Shown piece by piece: positions 25,101 to 37,260 of a stretch of 64,000 nt of DNA (positions are counted from its first letter, which is position 1; the number at the start of each line of letters is the position of its first letter). The notes below the pieces were generated by a model that saw only the letters and a program-made list of their open reading frames with translations, made no database searches and had not been told where the DNA came from. Both the position numbers and the translations under genes were made by a program. This stretch comes from Oxyruncus cristatus (taxonomy: Eukaryota > Chordata > Aves > Passeriformes > Cotingidae): assembly GCA_013399855.1 (NCBI GenBank), contig VXAY01002371.1, positions 1,022,038 to 1,086,037 of the forward strand, read 5' to 3'.

Positions 25101-26159
25101 TATCCTTCAGAAATGGCCAGTAACTGGATTCTGGAGAAGGTGTATACTGTACGTTCAGAATGTCTGGATGTGTGAGCTGCATCTGGGGCACGTAAGAAGC
25201 TCCCCAGCAGCCCAACTGGGAGTGATATTTGGAGCCTGGCAGGCTCAGCAGGTGCTGAGTTTGATGGCCTCCCCACAGTGTGTCACCCCCTCTCCAGGGT
25301 ACAGGAGGGACCTAGGCTGACAGGGCAAGGTACAGCCACCATTCTGGAAGCCTGAGTAGCTAAAGCAGTGGATAAAGTTTGGGAGGGCTGGGAGAAGGAG
25401 AGAAGTGTGTGGTCCTGTACTGTGTTGAGAGTGTGGAGGGATTGAGAGAGAACCGATGAAATTTTAGTGAAAGGAGGGACGACATCATGTCCTCTGACAC
25501 TGGGAAGAGATTTCCTCATCGACTCACTCCTTCTGTGTGAGATAGTCTAGTTACTCAGAGGTAAAAAAACCTCAGATAGTACAGCAGAAATGAAATCTGT
25601 GATTTTTATAAATACACAGAGTTTGTGAGGAAGGTTTTAAGAGGCTGCAGACACACTTTATTAGAATTCAGTGACTAAAAATATTATAAAGTTATTGAGT
25701 AGAAGGAATACAGGTGGAAACATCAGGACTGAATAGCACAGAGGGGATCAATGGCTCTGCAGTAAAAGAAGCAAGGACTTAGCTGGTACAACGAGGGGGC
25801 AAAGCCAGAAGTAAGCCTGAAGTAGGAAAAAATGAAGGAGTAAAGAAACTAAGGTTGCTGGGGCACTGGAGTGAGACGTGTCTGTTGGGATGTGGCAGCA
25901 GAATAGAGCTCAGTAAGCCCAGCCATCCTCCTCTATAAATAAAAGTAATTCCCTTGAAGCTAATGGACTTGGTTTGACATTCATTAGGTGAGGAAAGCTA
26001 GGGGGTGAAAGAAGATGATGATGATGCAAAAAAAATCCCTGGAACATAACTCATGATTAAACCTGCTGGCTTGGGCAAGGCTGTGCAGACAGGGATACCA
26101 ACAGCAGGAGAATAACACCATGCCTGCCACGATTGTGAGGCTGAAGGAAATGAAATGAA
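13141..26159. other. Long AT-rich non-coding stretch
   Basis: Thirteen kilobases with no recognisable domain, CR1 body or RNA gene. The longest open frame (18099-18572, +, 157 codons) has no recognisable motif and such lengths are expected about once by chance in a window this size. An A21 run lies at 19591-19611. Weak splice-like borders occur (for example 22269-22315, ending AAG|GTAAGG), but no coherent gene emerges. It is probably intergenic or a large intron. Confidence 0.5.
19591..19611. repeat. Homopolymer A21
   Basis: Twenty-one consecutive A residues. No recognisable retroposed sequence precedes it, so I read it as a simple repeat rather than a processed-transcript tail. Confidence 0.95.
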
Positions 26160-26900
26160 TTATTAACTTCAGTTTTATGTCAACAATAGCATAACATTAA
26201 TCCTGCCTGAGCTAAACTGATAATAACTGGTAAGAACTGTTTATGGCTTATTCAATGTAAATTAAGCCAACAGTGAGTAAAATATAATCAGATAGTCAAC
26301 AAATGTTAATTAACAAATTAGAAACATGGAGACAATCATTGGCAAGCATGATTATAAATGTTTAAATAACGCAGTAGTTGCAGAGCAAGATGTAAATTAA
26401 GTTAAATGGTCAGTCTCATGGTCAGTGACAGAAAACATATTTAATAGGTAATAGAATCAGCAAACAAAACTGCAGTGGACTTGGAGGGTGGTACAAGGAC
26501 TAAGAAAACAGTATTGCCATATATCAGATGTTTTGTTTATAACAAAGCAATGATTTCTGGTACTTTATGAGAAAACAGAAGATAGAACATTCAGTCCATG
26601 AAAGAAACCATTTCAGAAAATTCACCAAGAGCAAATCTGAAAATGATCATTCTTTTTAATTCAATAGTGCAGAGGTACCTCCCATGGGAAGGTATTAAAC
26701 ACATTAGTTGCAACAACTATTAATACTCTATTAAGGATGAAATCCAAGTAAGCTCGGCAACTTATTACAATCAAGGGTAAATTGGCGTGTTAAACCTACA
26801 GTTTGTTTACAGTGGTTATAAGCAGCCTCGTAGCATGAAAAATGCAATTTGTTGAAACACATATCACTAGGGCATGTCTCTTTTGGCCGTTGGGAATCGT
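26160..26900. promoter_or_regulatory. TAAT-rich block, possible conserved non-coding element
   Basis: The sequence is dense in TAAT/ATTA words, with about a dozen in the first 300 bases. They include the perfect palindrome GTTAATTAAC at 26305-26314. There are no repeats and no open frame of note. Homeodomain-type binding words at this density are typical of developmental enhancers, but AT-rich DNA also gives them by chance. Conservation cannot be judged from one sequence, so the call is tentative. Confidence 0.25.
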
Positions 26901-29900
26901 TCTGTAACTCAGATCATGCCCAATAAAGAAAAAGGCTTCATCTGAAGTATTGCTGTTGTCACAAGATATTTGTGTTGCTGATTAATAGGAAAAAGCTAGC
27001 TCAGCATCTTATTGTAAGACCATTGTGAAGCAATAAGCAGTTTCTGAACTAAGTGGTTGTAGCCTATATTTTAAGGTTAAAATCTGAAAAACTATGTATG
27101 AGATAGGAGTCTTTTTGTTCATTTAATGTGTTCACTCTCTTATAAGAGTGAACTTCTGCCTTCCAGGCAGAACCAAGTCTCTGTGCTGGAGCTGCGATGT
27201 TGAAGTTTGGAGCTTTGTTCTTAGCACAGTCTTCTAGCTGGGGAGAGCTGCACTCTCTCACCGTCAAACTAAGTCAGGTTTTTATGTGGCCCTCTGCGAA
27301 TCTACTTTCTTTCTATTGTCTCCCATATCCAAATATTGAATTCCTAGATTCTATACTCAAGGAGCATCAGTCAGCATCCTCTTTAAGAAGCCCATTGGGA
27401 AAAGAGAAAGACTTCTCTTCCTTCCTTGCAATATGGTGTATTCATTCTTCAGAATAAGCTCTTTCTGTGTATAAGTTGGTTAAAAATAATAATAACAAAA
27501 ACCAAAACAAAAAAAAAAGCTGAAGACAGAATGAGTGAAGGTTTCTGGTTTGAAAAATACATTTTCTATTCTGTGTTTTGGAAGAGATTTTTATTGCATT
27601 TTTTTTCTGTTGGATTGTTTTGGTTTTGTTAGTGAAGAGGAATTCAAAGGAATGAAATTAAGCCTATGAACTAGTACCAGTACATTAAACATGGGAGAAT
27701 TGAACTAGCAATTTCCCCCAGCTGTAGGCACTTTGTGAACTGCCAGGCAGTAAACTCACTGCCATCTACCACAGAAAGTACTGTTGCTGGTTTCCCTTCC
27801 CTTTGCCTTGGGATTTGCTTTGTATTCAGTGGATTGTTTCAAATCCTTGCCTGCACTCAGTACAAAGGCTGCAGTCCAAGCACAGCCAAGGGTTTCCTCC
27901 TTTGCAATCACTGACCAAGGGCAGGCCTTTCAGTACTAAACATGCTTCAGGGGACAGGCACAAAGAAGTGATCAGGTGCTGGAGAGCTTCCTGTGTTGCT
28001 GAACTCAGAAAATAGGTCAGCTGTCCTTCAGCTGCCCCGAAAAAAAATATAAAGTGGGTGAGGAATAAACTTGTTTTTCTTTCTTTCCTATCAACGTTGT
28101 TCCAAACCCAGAGGGGAGGGGAAACTATCCATCTCCTACAAGCTGTACAAATACTGATGTTCAGATTATAGGTTGTTAAATCCTTCTTCTGCTGTGAGTT
28201 CTCCACTTTTTGGGCTGTTAAGGGATGTGGGTGGCTGAGCAGTACTGGGACAAGCAGGAATGCTCTCAAAGCAGATCTCCTGCTAATCCCTTGGAGCACG
28301 ATGGTGTCAGGGCACTGCACTGCTCTGCTTCTACCACCATCCTAAGCAAAATCACAACTTGGTAGAAAGACCTCCTTTAACTACCCTGGCTTTAATTTCC
28401 TCACTAATCCTGCAAACAGAGGCTAAGGCGGTGGGAGGGGATGTGTTTCTTTTCTTTTTTTTTTTCTCCTCTCTGTACAAAGAAAAACCTCTCTGTGAAA
28501 AAGAGGGCCTGTACTTGGCATGTAGCATAGTAACATGAGCATAATAAACAAGAGTGGCTGTCCCCATAAATAATAAAAGGAATGTTTCTCCTCACATGGC
28601 AGCTTTTCAGAGGAGAAAAGGCAGGGAATAGGTAGTCCTATGTAGTGCAATGTTGCAAGCTCTAATCCCCACTTCTGTTGTTTTCTTTGGCAAGCCACCA
28701 GCTAGTGAAGAAGGGGGTACCTCTTTGCTCTGCACTCCCTTCTAACTTATATTCTCTTTCTTATCTCATGCCTTGTGCCTGCTGGAAACTAGAAGGCTCC
28801 TTAAAAACACCATTGCATTTCTTCCTTCTGCCTGTGCGGCATTTTACATTCTCATAACGATGAAGCCACGCTCTGCTGGCGATGCATTTGGACTTGTAAT
28901 ACCGGCGTGGAGGTGAAAATAGACCATTCTCAGTTTAACATCATCCTGATTTATGTTCCTGCAGCAAAGGTGATGAGCTCTTGATACAAGCGAATAACTG
29001 TATCATTGGAAAATGTTTCTGATGTTGTTTCAGCTGCTTATGTAAAAATGTTAAGCTTTCTCACCATTAGGGACATGATTTACTGACATGTCAAAATTTC
29101 CCTTTTCTGGCCACTCTGTTCAAACTTTGAATATATTGTAGTTGGCTTCAGTTTTCAGAGCCATGTGTTAGCTACTGAAGTAGCTGAAAACACATGCAAA
29201 TTATCCTTTTATTCTGGCTGAGATTATGACATTAAAACAACAACAACAGAGCAAAGCCTGTGCAGAGAGTATCATAAATAATTTAGCTTAAGTGAATGCT
29301 GAAATTAGTCAAGGCACCGCATTGCTTGGCTCCAAACAGTCTATTTACAGCCAGATATGTAGAGTACCCTCTGGCCAAAGCCTAGCCTTTCAAAAATGGA
29401 AAGCAGGAAAAACAATATGATCTTCTTTTAAAGAAGCATGTTGGAATGATCTGCAGGGTTAAATATACCTAGACAGTGCTCCATGCCATAAATCCAGCAA
29501 TCTTGGGAGAAAACAAACTGTTTATAAAGAGCCCTGAGCTGGGGAAGGAGATAATGAAAAGTGCTCGTGTATTATTGGCAAGTGATCTGAACAGTACAGG
29601 CAAGCTAAGTGCATACAGTATTATCTTGCGTAATTATTGGGTCACTGTACTGTAAACTAAGTGGCTACTATACTTAGCCATACTACTGCACTCACTGCCT
29701 GAGTAAGGACTAGATCCAGCTCTCACTCCAGCCAGGCTGTATTACACCGAGCTCAAAGGACTGAATCATGGCCTACTGATTCTTCTTGGGGTGGCCTTCA
29801 TTTCTGGATAGCTGAGATGAATGGGGGGACAAAACAGTGATGGGCACCCACTGCAGCCAAGCACCACATGGCCTTTCCAAGGATCCCAGGGCTTTGAAGA

Positions 29901-31831
29901 CACAATGAGGCAGCCAGTGGACAAACCCAAAGAGATGACTTGGAGCATTTCAGAGAAAGACAGAGAACTGATGTGAACTACAGACTGCACAATTTAACAG
30001 CTACTGCTGTCAGAAACCCAGTATAATCTCAGCTGGGGAGAAAGTATGCGTTTCTCGTACATTCCCTCGAACGCGGGTTTCATGTGCAAGGTAGCACTTG
30101 AGGAGTAACTTCTACCAGCACAGGACAGCAGACCAGGAATGAAAGATGACTGTGACAGGCAAAACCTGCATTCAATGGAAGGGGAAAAGTTGAAGGTGTT
30201 TTTTATTATGGACACTTTCAGAACCAGCCTCCTTAGCATGTTCAAGAGTCCAAAAGTGACTGTTCAGTTGAAATAGTCATGAAGAATGGGGGAAACCCCC
30301 TAGATAGTCCATGGTAGTTAGGTAAGCTGAAAAGTATGTGGGCATATGTGTGTCCGTATGTGTATCCCCATGCAAAACCACAGAGCTACAGAGAGTTTAA
30401 CAGGCTAGCTGTAGTAACACAGGACTGTGTTAAAGTCAGGAGGAGAGGCTGTGAAAGCAATGGGTGAGAGGAGGAAAAGAAGCCAGGATTACAGAATGAG
30501 ATGAGATGGAAACAAAGGCCAGGAACTGAGAGAGAGAAACTGGAAGTAGAAAATGCAGCAGCAATAAATGAAGTTGTAAACAGAAGACAAATGGAGAGAG
30601 AAGGGAAAATAAAAATAATATTAATGTTTTGGGGGGTTTTTAAGGAAGAATAAACAGCTTGAGCCTTGGGAAATATACAAGGTGTTAAAATAAACGAAAC
30701 AGAAAACTTATGTGAAGAAAGTAGTGCAAGAAATCATTGAACAACACTAACATGGCAGAGACAATAAATCTGTCCCAAGACACTAATGGCAGTAGTTTAG
30801 CTGACAAACAAAAACTGGATTGGATCTTATATCCTTTAAATATATCCTTGTCTCTTAAGCAACAATACCACTTGTTCTAAGTGGGTGTGCTGTGCTATGG
30901 CAGGTCCCTACCAGTCTATATTCTGAAAAACCTGTGGTATAGGAGTGAATACAGAGATAACTGAAAGTGTAAATTTATTTATATACCTGTATCATCTGAC
31001 ATATTACTAATTTTTTCAAGTCCCAGAGTAACACAAATTTCTAGACCATAAGGCTAAGTTAAAAAAGGTTCTTTATGACTAAGGGTTCTTTCAATTTTGG
31101 TTTCGTGGGAAATGTAATGACAAACCCTAAGCACTAAGGATTTCCTGTGCATACAGCCAGTGTCTCCAAGGCAATCACTGGGTATATTTCATTATGTGAA
31201 ATAGAGAATTTCCTCTGCCAGTCGTGCCTGCCCCTGTCAACGATGACCATCCAAACAAGTGGAAATGAGGAGAGAATGATTATCTCTTGGAGAAAGAGGA
31301 GATGGTGAATGTGCCTTAGGTAGTAGACAAAAGATCTTTGACACCTCTTCACATCTAATGAATCCCTAATGCCACTTTCACAGAGGGGAGAAAAGGTAAA
31401 CAGAGTCTGATTGTATCAGTTCCACACAAAATGTTAAATTCTGGGTCAGATTCTTCTAACCCTGTGTGTTTTAAGCTCCATAAATTTTCTTTTCCAAAGA
31501 TTTAATTCTGTTTGTAAACAATGTAAAAAAAGAAGCCAAGATGTTACCTAAAATCTTAGAAAAACTTCTTTAAGACCTTCAGCCTTCATATAACCCGTGG
31601 AGTAGCAGTGGAAATAGAGGCTTAACCCTTTTATCTCTTTTTCTGTTGCAAGGTGGAACAGGCCTGCAGGCATGCACACAAGGAAGTGTGACAATGCAGT
31701 GCATGCTACAACTCACCTCCTATCATTGGACTTGTACTTGCTATGAACCTTGTGTATTGATATGGTGTTGTGAAATACTGTGTTAATGATGCTTCTACGT
31801 CTTTCTCTCTCTCTCTGTTTTTTGTTTGTAG
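26901..31831. other. Non-coding stretch, no gene recognised
   Basis: No recognisable exon or repeat. A minus-strand open frame of 164 codons (27826-28320) is the longest uninterrupted frame outside CR1 and assembly gaps. It contains no domain, overlaps a shorter plus-strand frame, and is within chance expectation. The 28840-29060 section is unusually balanced in composition and free of low-complexity sequence, and could be conserved non-coding DNA. A (TC)n run just before 31817 forms the pyrimidine tract of the exon candidate that follows. Confidence 0.5.
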
Positions 31832-31935
31832 TTGTTTTTTTTAAAACAGAAGACTGCTAGTGTAGTCTTTGGGAGCCCAAAAGTATATAATTCTTATGGC
31901 ACAAAAATTCATCTTTCTACTAGAGTGAACCTGTG
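31832..31935 (+). CDS. Candidate internal exon of an unidentified gene
   Basis: A pyrimidine-rich tract (TC repeat, then T-rich) leads to TAG at 31829-31831. The exon is open in one frame only and ends at 31935 before a consensus donor GTAAGT (31936-31941). A second acceptor, CAG at 31847-31849, lies 18 nt downstream in the same frame, so two exon lengths (104 or 86 nt) are possible. The core translation contains KTASVVFGSPKVYNSYG followed by TKIHLSTRVNL, and the exon ends two bases into a codon (TG). The other two frames hit stops at once. I do not recognise the protein. The peptide has no strong membrane segment. The splice signals are better than expected by chance but no transcript supports them here. 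Confidence 0.35.
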
Positions 31936-31941
31936 GTAAGT

Positions 31942-34900
31942 GGCAGGTGGTTTTAATTCCTTGGATGTGTTTACTTGCTTCAGAGAGGACTAGTTATGAA
32001 AAATTAGCTTGGTTTTTGAGACTGAGAGGTGTGACTTCTTAACACTGTAAGTGAAGGATGATGTATGCCAGCAAAAAGCATGTCCAAAGCAACCTTTCCA
32101 CGAAAACTGTTTGCTTTTTTCATTTTTAAAGAGATGAAGTCTGCCTTATGTATTTAAGATTAGGAAAAAAACCCTTACCTTATTGCACAGGACTATTTGC
32201 CTTGTTAAGTCATGTTCACCCCAGAAATATAACCAGAGCACTGAACAAGATGCCATTAAGGACAGGTACAGCTATTAGAAACTCACTGCAAGTCAGAATA
32301 TCTCACAAGATGGTGAACTTGCTGTTTCCATGAGCAATCTTCTCATCTTTCCTTGTGGAGGGGTCAGGATGCACAGATGCTCCTTGTGAATGTTGAGGTG
32401 AGGTCTAAATGAATGTTTCAACAAGTAGAAATTATTTCTGGAGCTTTTAGATCTTCAGTAAGCTTACACACGAAACAAGTTGTCATGACTCAATAACATT
32501 TTTTTCTGAATCCTTGTAGGGTTTGTTTGTTTTGTTTTGAGGGAATTAAATTGTGCTTGCAATTCAAACCTGCAATGTGTGTATGCAAGGTAGAAGGAGG
32601 TTGTTTGGGGGAAAGTGTTATACGTTCAGTAACCTTTTTGTATTTATTTGTTCAGCATGCTAGTTCTTGTGCTATTTGAAGGAGTGCCTGCACAAAAAGC
32701 TACGAGGTGCAGGCAAATAAAAAAGCCTAGAATGTTTTGAAAGCCTCCCCCTTGACTTCTGATTGAGGGGATCTGTAGAATTTTTGGCACATTATAAATC
32801 TGTGTTTACTGAAAAAAAGAAAAAACCAACGCAACAGCCCCACTCCAATTCTGGGTTTACACCTATGAAAGTCTATGCCAGCCCCAATTTATAGAATGTC
32901 AAGTGTTAATAATTCACAATAGATTCAAGACGAAAGAAGACTTTAACTACATTTGGGGTCAAAACATGTAAAGTTTTAAAGTCTAAATATACTATGCAAT
33001 TTGATCTTAAGAGAATGAGAAGATCCAAGCTTACTCCACATTGTTCCCATTCTTCTCCTAGAAACTTGAATATAAACTTTGTGTTTAAACATAAACCCAC
33101 CTCTGGGGTTGGCCTGTTCTCTTTATTTATTTCGTTTGCCATGCTGCTGACAAGGTCACGTGCACAAGAAGAATGTCCCACTCCTAGTCTTTTTAAGCTA
33201 TTGACAGGATAGCTCATGCAAATCACTTAGTTTCATTGTGCCTCTAGCAATGGAAAGCAAACTATCTTTCTTATTCCTCAGTCATTTTCTTTCACATCGC
33301 TGCTTTTATATTTTTCTCTCTCAAACTCTCATTCTGGCCTTTGGTTACAGAAACACACATTCTAAATGGGATACAGATACATTCCACAGTTTAAAAGTAA
33401 CTTGGGCACAAAACTCTTGTTCAGGCAAGGTAAAATCTTTCTTTACAAAGTCCTTGTTAATATCAACAGCAGCTGGCACTTTTTTACCTACTATTTGTTT
33501 TAATCCTATCTGCCAGTTGTTCATATACTTCCTGAGAACTGGGGCAGAATAACTTTGAGAACAGTAGATTGTGTGGTTACCTAAGGTATTACTGAACTTG
33601 TAGCCTAAATCAGAGCTCTGAAGATGAAATCTAGCACTCACGCATATGAGTTTGTGTTATTTTCTGCTCAAGGCCTTCTCATTTTTCCTGAACTTCTGTC
33701 TTCTGAATTTTCTTGGACATTTTCACACCCCACCTTGCATATGTGTCCCTCATCACTTGCACCCTGGAAGACAATAGAGCTCTTGGCTTATAATGGCGAT
33801 GTTTGACTACCCTGTGGTGAACACCTTTCATGAGGCCCTGGATGAATCAAAAAGTTCAACCTTTTGCTTTCATTCCCCTCTCCCAAATTTTGAAAAATCA
33901 CATTTAATCACTCAAATTACAAGCACAGCTGTAATGGATGGATGCTTTTTTATGTTATATAAGCTTAGGGGCAGAACAAAGCCTTTAAAGCTAGTTTCTT
34001 TCACAGTTTGAGGAAGGTTTCTCTTACAAAGGGGGAGGTTTTCCGTCAATGTCAGTATAAGAATACAGTTACTGTGACAGACTTTAGAGGCAGAAGAAGC
34101 CTCTGAAACAAATTTATTGGCATTATAAATGATGATTATTTCTTTCACTGACACCCAGAAGCCTGGCACTCAGTGATGAGCAGAGGCACTGTGTTCTTGA
34201 GACATCTGACCTCCCTGAGGCACTTTGGTGTGTTCTGCTCACATTGATGCCTCTATGGCAATAGTTACACCTAAGTGCCAAGGATAGGCTTAAAACCACC
34301 TGCAAGGTTTTTGTTTATTTTTGCTTATTCTTCTGGTTATTAATTTAACTGTGGATCAGAACTGAAGTATACAGTTGCCCTTTGGAAGAGCTGAGTTTAG
34401 GGTATCCCCTGGGGACTGGATTCCTACACTTGTGGCACCACCTGTGGCTAAAATCTCTGCTGAGTGCACAGCTGTAAATGACCTGGAAGGCAGAAGAAGC
34501 CAGGGTGATGCTACCATATTCTACCTCACCCCTCTTCTGCAGTTCCCAAACTAAGCAAAAACTACTGCTCCTTTGTAACAGTGCCACACGCAAAAAGACA
34601 AGAATAAAATTCTACTGAAGTGGAATTTAATGAGCCATCCACAAAACACACGTTGCTTTTTAGCACCTGAGGAGGCCTAGGCATTTCTAGTTTTCTAGTT
34701 CTGCTCTCACCTGCTCAGCACAGCTGCCATTGGTGCAGCTGAGCTTCTTCACTGCTGCTTCCTCATAACTCCAACCTGAATTCACCAAGTAGGTATCCCC
34801 TGTCATCTGAGGGTCTTGGTTTCATAAGGGTACACTGAATTCAGCATAGCAGTGCCCAGTCAACTTTTCTTGAGGATCTTCTGATCTGTGTATCTTCTGG

Positions 34901-36716
34901 TATAGACTACCAGTGACCACCTGGTGAATGGAGCTCTTCTCTTCTCTTCAAATACAAATCATTTCAGAGCAGATAGAGCTATTTACAGTTGGCAAGTTGA
35001 GCTGTGTTGTATGTTGTGAGGAATCACCCAGAAAGCTGATTCTGCATACAGTAGAAGGAACAGGGCAGGCATTAAGAGAGGGATCAGAGAGATTAGGGAT
35101 TGGAGACCTGTAAATAAGCATAATGGTAGTTAAAAAATTGCCAGATTTAGAAACTTGGAAGCCCCACTGGTAACCAGGGTGTTACAAAGTTGCTTCAACA
35201 GACAGCCTACGAGTGCTTTATTCTTCTCTAATGGAATACAGAGGCTTATTTTGTACTTGCTGGCTTTTTATACTTATTTTGTGTGGATCAGGCACAGAAA
35301 ATGCTCGAATGCAGAGCAGGGTCGAATCTTTAAAGCATGCTACACTGTTTTGTTTATTCCTGCACTTTATCACTGCAAAGTCAATCATCTTTGCTGGCAT
35401 TTAGAGACTCCACGGTTGCTCTACTCTCGGCACTGCCTGATAACAGGAGATTTGTGAAAATGTCTCTGTGCAAAAGAGAAGGGAGTAGACAGAAACAAAC
35501 TTTTCTCAGTAACTCAGAATTGTCTCACTGGAAAGTTTAGAGAGAAACAGATTTTAAGAGCTCCTGTTGCATTTGGAACAAATTGGGAGGGGGAGGAAAC
35601 AGTATTCATTTGCATCGTAAAGTCTTAATTTTTAAATAGAGAAAAAGAAAGAGAGATTAAGGGGGGAGAACCATGTGTTTTTCATAGCAACACTTTGCTT
35701 TCTACCAGTAGTTCTAGAATTTCCATTAGAGAGAAAAACAAATAACAAGGCTGCCAACCACAGAGATGAAAGAAGAAGCCAATGGAGAGAAACAGATTTT
35801 TTCAAACACTACAGCGATGACAAAATACCAAGGCTCATTGACAGCATTGTCAAAGCTTAAAATGATAGTTAATGATACAGTAGTGGCTCTCCGACATTTT
35901 AAAACACCATGGCACATGGGTTTCTCTCTACGTTTGCTGTTCCCTTCTTCTCTAGAGAGCAGCAAACTTAAAGTGATTCTGCTGCTAGGTAATAACAGCC
36001 AGTGTAAAATAATTATTGTCTCAGACTATATCAGGCAATCCTCTGTACACTTTGTTATCAGCCTGCTGGGAGCAAATATGGCCTGGTAGTATCAAAAGTC
36101 GTTAGTTCACGTCAGGACTTGGGTGACTGAGCAGGTGGAAGTTTTACATGTCAGATGGAGGAAGCTTAATGCAATATTGAGTAGCAGTTACATAAACTCT
36201 GCTAGGGTGTTACCACTCCTTTACAGACAGGCAAGCTGCAGAGGTTAGGAAGTTCAGAATGCTTAGAAAATCATGTAGTCCACAGCCATAAAGCTTACCT
36301 TCAAGTTCTGTTACAAGCTTATCTTCAAGTTCTGTAGGAACAATTTCAGCAAATTGTTGCTAAAGAAGTAATTTTACAAGCTTTCTTGCCTGCCTCTCTA
36401 CCTGAAGGCAGGCCAGTATGCACCACAATGCAGAGTTTCTCTCTCCCACACCATCAGTTGGCACTGAACTGTGAACTGGGCACAAGATTTTCCATTCATT
36501 CAGGGTGGTTTTGTTGTGAATCTCATCTTGGAGCACCTACCTCTCTGCATCTGGTCCACGCAGAGCTGGTATGAACAGCAAGTGCTGTGCACTGCACTCC
36601 CTCTGAGTAAACCTAACAGCCTAGGAACTACACCTCAGGCATCACCTCTGCCCAAAACCCTGACTCTGGGCTATAAACACAAGCTCTTTCTTCCTCCTTT
36701 CATTTTTGGCCCCAAG
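31942..36716. other. Putative intronic or intergenic stretch
   Basis: No recognised repeat or domain. Two places are open on both strands at once: 33238-33641 (104 codons +, 98 codons -) and 35675-36089 (107 codons +, 79 codons -). The plus frame at 33.3 kb has a good acceptor (GGTTACAG, exon start 33350) and a GTAAAA donor. It cannot join the 31.9 kb candidate because TG plus A would create a stop. A near-perfect 24-bp tandem duplication lies at 36291-36338. Confidence 0.4.
36291..36338. repeat. Imperfect 2 x 24 bp tandem duplication
   Basis: Units 36291-36314 and 36315-36338 both begin AAGCTTA, continue CTTCAAGTTCTGT, and differ at one internal base and at the last bases. Confidence 0.9.
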
Positions 36717-36759
36717 AAGAGGGGTTTTTATCTGAACTTTGCAATAACTCAGGTATCAG
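36717..36759 (+). CDS. Weak candidate exon, phase-compatible with the 42.8 kb exon
   Basis: A long pyrimidine tract (CTTTCTTCCTCCTTTC and following) ends in CCCCAAG at 36716. The 43-nt segment translates as KRGFYLNFAITQVS plus one base and ends before the donor-like GTGAGA (36760-36765). It begins in phase 0 and ends in phase 1, which would join the candidate last exon at 42830 to read VS-G-YWDCD in frame. Against it, the acceptor is AAG rather than CAG or TAG, a competing donor (CAG|GTATCA) lies 7 nt upstream, and the 31.9 kb exon ends in phase 2, so another exon would be required between them. The protein is not recognised. Confidence 0.2.
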
Positions 36760-36945
36760 GTGAGATGTAGGAGGCCCAACAGGAGAATTGCCTATAGTGG
36801 CATGGGTTAGCAGAGCGTGCATGTAGGAATGACTTGGAAGCTCTTTGGTTGAGGAGAACTCCACATCCTAATTGTGTCATTTCTGGTGAGTGCTTGTTAT
36901 ACACCAGATCGGTTATTATTGGGTCAGAACCAGCTTGTGGGGAGA

Positions 36946-36967
36946 GTGTGTGTGTGTGTGTGTGTGT
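36946..36967. repeat. (GT)11 microsatellite
   Basis: Eleven perfect GT dinucleotides at the start of a locally GC-rich segment. Likely length-polymorphic. Confidence 0.97.
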
Positions 36968-37260
36968 AGGGGGAAGGGATGGGTCAAACCTCACGGAGGT
37001 GAGGCGGCATCGTATCCCTCATGGCAGACCCCTGGAGCCCCCACGGGGAAGCCCCAGAGTAGCTGTCAGTCACAAACAGCCTGGGAAAACTATAACTCAC
37101 CACATCTCCTGGAGCCCCCAAACCAGGCTCAGATTGGCAGAGACAGTGAGAACACTGCCCCTCACCCCATCCTGGAACCCTCAGAATGGCTGGAGGGTCA
37201 GAGACCCCACGTGCAGGGGTTGGCCAGAGGGACCAGAGCAGATAAAACCATAGACATGGG
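36968..37260. other. GC-rich island of about 300 bp within AT-rich DNA
   Basis: Composition jumps to well over half G+C for about 300 bases and falls back abruptly into a CT-rich tract (37320-37390). The word CCTGGAGCCCCCA occurs twice (near 37030 and 37110). Open frames exist on both strands (up to 143 codons), which is usual where GC content is high. CpG is scarce, so it is not a promoter-type island. It may be an insertion of repeat or LTR-like origin, but I recognise no family. Confidence 0.35.

Noticed and set aside
27826..28320. 164-codon minus-strand open frame, the longest outside CR1 and gaps
   Set aside because: No recognisable domain and no promoter or splice context. With this base composition about one frame of this length is expected in 64 kb on six frames.
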